The position numbers and the translations under genes are program-made. From Comamonadaceae bacterium (GTDB taxonomy: Bacteria > Pseudomonadota > Gammaproteobacteria > Burkholderiales > Burkholderiaceae): a DNA stretch of 10,769 nt. Below are positions 7,459-10,769 of this stretch, piece after piece. Position 1 is the first letter of the stretch, and each line of letters starts with the position of its first letter. The stretch lies in assembly GCA_947505915.1 (NCBI GenBank), contig CANNNH010000038.1, forward strand, positions 1 to 10,769, in the 5' to 3' direction. Under the pieces are notes generated by a model that saw only the letters and a list, made by a program, of their open reading frames with translations, ran no database searches and had not been told where the DNA came from.

Positions 7459-8585
7459 TTGTCGGTCCAGCCTTCTTCGGTTGGCGAGTGTCTGGCGCCG
7501 CCTTTTCTCAGAGACTCCTCAAACTCCTTGAGTAGCTTGCGTTGTGCCTCGGTCAGTTTGACCGGAGTCTCTATGGCAATGTGGCAATACAGATCGCCCG
7601 GGTAGCTTGATCTCACGCCTTTGATTCCTTTGCCGCGCAGGCGGAACTGTTTGCCCGCTTGTGTGCCTTCAGGAATGTCGATGGCCGCTTTGCCTGACAG
7701 CGTGGGCACTTCAATTTCACCCCCCAGCGATGCCCGCGGGAAACTGACGGGCACCACGCAATGCAGGTCGTCGCCTTCGCGCTCAAAAATCTCGTGCTTT
7801 TTGATGCGGATCTCGATGTACAGGTCACCCGGCGGACCACCGTTGCTGCCCGGCTCGCCGTTGCCGGTGGAGCGGATGCGCATGCCGTCGTCGATGCCGC
7901 CCGGGATTTTGACTTCCAGGGTTTTGTTGGTCTTGGTCTTGCCCACGCCGTGGCAAGCCACGCAGGGTTCGGGAATCAGTTTGCCGGTACCTTTGCACTG
8001 CGGACAGTTTTGTTGCACGCTGAAAAAGCCCTGGCGCATTTGCACCACGCCATGGCCATGGCAGGTGGTACAGGTCGCCACCTTGGTGCCGGGCTTGGCG
8101 CCGTTGCCGTGGCAGATGCCGCAGTCGTCCCAGCTGGGGATACGGATCTGCGCGTCTTTACCGGCAGCGGCTTCTTCAAGTGTGACTTCCATGGCGTAGC
8201 TGAGGTCTCCGCCGCGAAACACCTGACGGCCGCCACGCTGCTGGCCGCGGTTGGCGTTGTTGAAGACGTCCCCGAAAATATCGCCAAAAGCTTCTGCAAA
8301 ACCGCCAAAACCTTCAGCCCCGCCTGCGCCAGCGCCACCGCCGCGCATATTGGGGTCGACACCGGCGTGGCCATACTGGTCATAGGCTGCGCGCTTATTG
8401 GCGTCGGACAGCATTTCGTAGGCTTCCTTGGCTTCTTTGAATTTTTCTTCAGAAGCCTTAGAGCCATCACCCTGGTTGCGGTCAGGGTGATGCTTCATCG
8501 CCAGTTTGCGATACGCTTTTTTGATGTCCTCTTCGCCGGCGTTTTTGGGTACGCCCAGCGTGTCGTAGTAATCTTTTTTGGCCAT
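7434..8585 (-). CDS. dnaJ: Chaperone DnaJ (Hsp40, type A)
   Basis: Cytoplasmic co-chaperone that delivers unfolded clients to DnaK and stimulates its ATPase. The 383 residues match the family. The J domain covers about 1-72, with the HPD motif at H33-P34-D35. A Gly/Phe-rich linker follows (about 76-118, with [15 protein letters not shown]). The zinc domain has all four CxxCxGxG repeats: C155/C158, C172/C175, C194/C197 and C208/C211, so both zinc sites are complete. Two beta-sandwich client-binding domains and a short dimerisation tail (about 345-383) complete it. The start ATG (8585-8583) is fixed by [13 protein letters not shown] see no strong Shine-Dalgarno before it. It lies 113 nt downstream of dnaK on the same strand, with strong secondary structure in between. 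Confidence 0.98.
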   Translation of the reverse strand: MAKKDYYDTLGVPKNAGEEDIKKAYRKLAMKHHPDRNQGDGSKASEEKFKEAKEAYEMLSDANKRAAYDQYGHAGVDPNMRGGGAGAGGAEGFGGFAEAFGDIFGDVFNNANRGQQRGGRQVFRGGDLSYAMEVTLEEAAAGKDAQIRIPSWDDCGICHGNGAKPGTKVATCTTCHGHGVVQMRQGFFSVQQNCPQCKGTGKLIPEPCVACHGVGKTKTNKTLEVKIPGGIDDGMRIRSTGNGEPGSNGGPPGDLYIEIRIKKHEIFEREGDDLHCVVPVSFPRASLGGEIEVPTLSGKAAIDIPEGTQAGKQFRLRGKGIKGVRSSYPGDLYCHIAIETPVKLTEAQRKLLKEFEESLRKGGARHSPTEEGWTDKLKNFFSA

Positions 8586-8632
8586 GAAACTGCGTTGTCA
8601 GTGAAAGTTAAAGGGCGTGTGCCGGATGCACG

Positions 8633-8667
8633 AAAGCGGAATCAGGGCTGGGCTCTGATTCCGCTTT
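8633..8667 (-). terminator. Strong hairpin between dnaK and dnaJ (attenuator or processing site)
   Basis: Two perfect 13-nt arms, 8633-8645 (AAAGCGGAATCAG) and 8655-8667 (CTGATTCCGCTTT), enclose a 9-nt loop; one G-U and one G-C pair can extend the stem to 15 bp with a 5-nt loop. Read on the minus strand it sits 31 nt after the dnaK stop and 47 nt before the dnaJ start. Its 3' side ends in only three U, so full termination is unlikely. It would suit partial termination or 3'-end protection of dnaK mRNA, making DnaK more abundant than DnaJ. Confidence 0.6.
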
Positions 8668-8673
8668 GAGGCA

Positions 8674-8689
8674 TCGGGTTTGCGCCCGA
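8674..8689 (-). repeat. Small second hairpin just after dnaK
   Basis: TCGGG (8674-8678) and CCCGA (8685-8689) are complementary around a 6-nt loop (TTTGCG). The hairpin begins 9 nt after the dnaK stop codon and stands 6 nt from the larger hairpin at 8633-8667, forming a tandem structure in the dnaK-dnaJ spacer. Confidence 0.45.
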
Positions 8690-8698
8690 AGAATAGCC

Positions 8699-10654
8699 TT
8701 AAGTCTTTTTGACTTCTTTGACTTCTGCGTCAACCACATTATCGTCGGCCGCCTTGGCGTTGGCATCGCTGCCCGCTGCACCGGCGGCGCCGCCTGGACC
8801 TGCGGCCGCTGCCTGCTCAGCCTGGTTGGCCTGCATGTCGGCGTACATTTTTTCGCCGAGCTTCTGGCTGGCTTCCATCAGGGCGGTATTCTTGGCTTCG
8901 ATGGCGGCCTTGTCTTCACCCTTCAGAGCTTCTTCCATGTCGGCAATAGCTTTTTCGATTTTTTCCTTTTCGCCGGCGTCCAGTTTGTCACCGTACTCGC
9001 CCAGCGATTTGCGAACGCTGTGGACCATGGCCTCGGCGTTGTTCTTGGCCTGGACAAACTCGACTTTTTCCTTGTCGGCCACTGCATTGAGCTCGGCGTC
9101 CTTGACCATCTGCTGAATCTCGGCTTCGCTCAAACCGGAGTTGGCCTTGATGGTGATCTTGTTTTCCTTGCCGGTACCTTTGTCTTTGGCGCCCACGTGC
9201 AGGATGCCGTTGGCGTCGATGTCAAAAGACACTTCAATTTGCGGCGTTCCGCGCGTCGCCGGTGGAATGCCTTCGAGGTTGAACTCGCCCAGACCCTTGT
9301 TGCCCGAGGCGATCTCGCGCTCGCCCTGGAACACCTTGATGGTCACGGCCGGCTGGTTGTCTTCGGCAGTCGAGAAAGTCTGTGCAAACTTGGTCGGGAT
9401 GGTCGTGTTCTTCTTGATCATCTTGGTCATCACGCCGCCCATGGTTTCGATGCCCAGTGACAGTGGCGTGACGTCAAGCAGCAGCACGTCGGTGCGGTCA
9501 CCTGAGAGCACCTGACCCTGAATGGCAGCGCCCACGGCGACGGCTTCGTCGGGGTTGACGTCTTTGCGCGGCTCGCGGCCGAAGAATTCTTTGACCTTTT
9601 CCTGCACCTTGGGCATGCGTGTCATGCCGCCGACCAGAATCACGTCATGGATGGTGCTGACGTCGATGCCGGCGTCTTTGACGGCCATGCGGCAAGGCGC
9701 GATGGTGCGCTCGATGAGCTCGTCAACCAGGCTCTCGAGCTTGGCGCGCGTCATCTTGATGTTCAGGTGTTTAGGGCCCGAAGCGTCGGCGGTGATGTAG
9801 GGCAGGTTGATGTCGGTCTGCGCGCTGTTGGACAGCTCAATCTTGGCTTTTTCAGCAGCTTCTTTGAGGCGCTGCAGGGCCAGCACGTCTTTGCCCAGGT
9901 CAACGCCTTGTTCTTTTTTGAACTCGGCAATGATGAAGTCGATGATGCGTTGGTCAAAGTCTTCGCCGCCAAGGAAGGTGTCGCCGTTGGTGGAAAGCAC
10001 TTCAAATTGCTTTTCGCCATCGACATCTGCGATCTCGATGATGGAGATGTCGAAGGTGCCGCCGCCCAGGTCATAGACCGCGATCTTGCGGTCGCCTTTT
10101 TCCTGCTTGTCCAGGCCAAAGGCCAGGGCCGCAGCGGTGGGCTCGTTGATGATGCGTTTGACGTCCAGGCCTGCAATACGGCCGGCGTCTTTGGTGGCCT
10201 GACGCTGTGCGTCATTGAAGTAAGCCGGCACCGTGATGACGGCTTCGGTGACTGCTTCGCCGAGGTAGTCTTCGGCGGTTTTTTTCATCTTGCGCAGAAT
10301 GTCAGCGCTGACCTGCTGGGCCGACATCTTGGTGCCGCGCACTTCGACCCAGGCATCGCCGTTGTCGGCGGCCACGATCTGGTAGGGCATGAGGTCGATG
10401 TCTTTTTGAACTTCTTTCTCGGCGAACTTGCGCCCGATCAGGCGCTTGACCGCGTACAGGGTGTTCTTGGGGTTGGTGACCGCCTGGCGCTTGGCCGAGG
10501 CGCCGACCAGCACTTCGCCGCCGTCCTGGTAAGCGACGATGGACGGCGTGGTGCGCGCGCCTTCAGAGTTTTCGATCACGCGGGGCGTGTTGCCCTCCAT
10601 GATGGACACGCAGCTGTTGGTGGTGCCGAGGTCAATGCCGATGATTCTTCCCAT
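8699..10654 (-). CDS. dnaK: Chaperone DnaK (Hsp70)
   Basis: ATP-driven cytoplasmic Hsp70 that folds and protects nascent or stressed proteins with DnaJ and GrpE. The 651 residues match proteobacterial DnaK. The nucleotide-binding domain has [11 protein letters not shown] (6-16), the [14 protein letters not shown] block (169-182), and [16 protein letters not shown] (192-207), where T200 is the counterpart of the E. coli autophosphorylated Thr199. [14 protein letters not shown] lies at 338-351. The hydrophobic interdomain linker [13 protein letters not shown] is at 389-401. The substrate-binding beta domain and helical lid follow. The tail (about 607-651) is Ala/Gly/Gln-rich and ends [12 protein letters not shown], the usual acidic-basic end. 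The ATG (10654-10652) has a perfect AGGAG, complement of 10664-10668, 9 nt upstream. No grpE is visible in the 115 nt left upstream. Confidence 0.99.
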   Translation of the reverse strand: MGRIIGIDLGTTNSCVSIMEGNTPRVIENSEGARTTPSIVAYQDGGEVLVGASAKRQAVTNPKNTLYAVKRLIGRKFAEKEVQKDIDLMPYQIVAADNGDAWVEVRGTKMSAQQVSADILRKMKKTAEDYLGEAVTEAVITVPAYFNDAQRQATKDAGRIAGLDVKRIINEPTAAALAFGLDKQEKGDRKIAVYDLGGGTFDISIIEIADVDGEKQFEVLSTNGDTFLGGEDFDQRIIDFIIAEFKKEQGVDLGKDVLALQRLKEAAEKAKIELSNSAQTDINLPYITADASGPKHLNIKMTRAKLESLVDELIERTIAPCRMAVKDAGIDVSTIHDVILVGGMTRMPKVQEKVKEFFGREPRKDVNPDEAVAVGAAIQGQVLSGDRTDVLLLDVTPLSLGIETMGGVMTKMIKKNTTIPTKFAQTFSTAEDNQPAVTIKVFQGEREIASGNKGLGEFNLEGIPPATRGTPQIEVSFDIDANGILHVGAKDKGTGKENKITIKANSGLSEAEIQQMVKDAELNAVADKEKVEFVQAKNNAEAMVHSVRKSLGEYGDKLDAGEKEKIEKAIADMEEALKGEDKAAIEAKNTALMEASQKLGEKMYADMQANQAEQAAAAGPGGAAGAAGSDANAKAADDNVVDAEVKEVKKT

Positions 10655-10663
10655 GATGCTTTT

Positions 10664-10668
10664 CTCCT
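10664..10668 (-). promoter_or_regulatory. dnaK ribosome binding site
   Basis: CTCCT on the plus strand reads AGGAG on the minus strand, 9 nt before the dnaK ATG. It is the best Shine-Dalgarno match in the window, in keeping with high expression. Confidence 0.8.
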
Positions 10669-10685
10669 GATAGATGTTGATTTTT

Positions 10686-10714
10686 GAGCCTGAGCAGAGG
10701 CTCCAGGCGCCTGG
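10686..10714 (-). repeat. Overlapping inverted repeats in the dnaK leader
   Basis: GAGCCT (10686-10691) and AGGCTC (10698-10703) pair around a 6-nt loop. The 12-nt palindrome CCAGGCGCCTGG occupies 10703-10714 and shares one base with the hairpin. Read on the minus strand, the structures lie 31 to 60 nt before the dnaK start codon. They would fold in the mRNA leader if transcription starts upstream of them. The T-run at 10681-10685 becomes A-residues in the dnaK transcript, so this is not a terminator for that strand. Confidence 0.45.
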
Positions 10715-10742
10715 CCATGAGACCGTGGCTGCCTATGTAGAT

Positions 10743-10758
10743 GACTTAGGGCTAAGTC
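10743..10758. promoter_or_regulatory. 16-nt inverted repeat upstream of dnaK (possible operator or promoter region)
   Basis: GACTTAG (10743-10749) and CTAAGTC (10752-10758) are perfect complements around GG, about 90 nt upstream of the dnaK ATG. It does not match the CIRCE element (TTAGCACTC-N9-GAGTGCTAA). On the minus strand TGAAG at the window edge (10769-10765), 13 nt, then CCCTAAGT is a loose match to a sigma-32 promoter (CTTGAAA and CCCCATNT), with this repeat overlapping the -10 side. The edge cuts off the bases needed to judge the -35. Confidence 0.3.
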
Positions 10759-10769
10759 TGCAAACTTCA

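Noticed and set aside
7761..9460. Plus-strand frames of 302 and 264 codons opposite dnaJ and the dnaK 3' half
   Set aside because: Mirror images of real coding sequence with low-complexity, His/Gly/Val-rich translations, and no supporting ribosome sites.
9647..10687. 346-codon plus-strand frame opposite dnaK
   Set aside because: It lies wholly antisense to a highly conserved DnaK whose motifs are intact. Long antisense frames over dnaK are a known by-product of its codon use in GC-rich genomes, and the translation shows no recognisable domain.
10681..10703. Intrinsic terminator upstream of dnaK from the GAGCCT/AGGCTC stem and five T
   Set aside because: For dnaK-strand transcripts the run is A, and on the plus strand the T-run precedes the stem. 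Neither direction gives stem followed by U-tract.
1..10769. CRISPR array, tRNA or rRNA gene, insertion sequence, prophage or toxin-antitoxin genes
   Set aside because: No spaced direct repeats, no cloverleaf or rRNA-like blocks, no transposase or integrase motifs, and coding density and composition look uniform from end to end.

Overview
This is a compact housekeeping stretch from a GC-rich proteobacterium. The protein sequences look betaproteobacterial: a DnaK starting [16 protein letters not shown], an etfB-etfA-acyl-CoA dehydrogenase block, an MltB-like transglycosylase followed by a TIGR02450 Trp-rich small protein, and a class II HDAC-like deacetylase. The best guess is Burkholderiales, probably Comamonadaceae (Polaromonas/Rhodoferax-like). 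That assignment rests on family resemblance, not on a search.

Layout. On the left, two minus-strand genes read off the window edge: mltB-like (176-1441, start uncertain), then a Trp-rich protein 12 nt downstream that is cut by the edge (1-163). A divergent gap of about 180 bp holds a terminator-like hairpin. Five plus-strand genes follow: an HDAC-family deacetylase (1619-2572), an MscS-type mechanosensitive channel (2615-3880), etfB (3922-4671), etfA (4674-5603) and a 600-residue acyl-CoA dehydrogenase (5620-7422). On the right, dnaJ (7434-8585) and dnaK (8699-10654) read on the minus strand in the order dnaK then dnaJ. They converge on the acyl-CoA dehydrogenase with only 11 bp between stop codons. 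The last 115 bp form the dnaK upstream region and contain three small inverted repeats.

How the genes work together. The acyl-CoA dehydrogenase passes electrons from acyl-CoA oxidation to EtfAB, which feeds the quinone pool through ETF-quinone oxidoreductase (not in this window). The 2-nt and 16-nt gaps argue for co-transcription. DnaK and DnaJ form the Hsp70 chaperone pair; grpE, often nearby, is not visible. The deacetylase and the MscS channel lie on the same strand, but a candidate intrinsic terminator separates the two, and a short hairpin sits on the mscS stop, so one transcript through all five genes is not assured.

I found no mobile element, CRISPR array, tRNA, rRNA or recognisable defence or secondary-metabolite system. 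The most noteworthy material is non-coding: paired hairpins at the HDAC-mscS, mscS-etfB, acd/dnaJ and dnaK-dnaJ junctions, and an inverted repeat upstream of dnaK.
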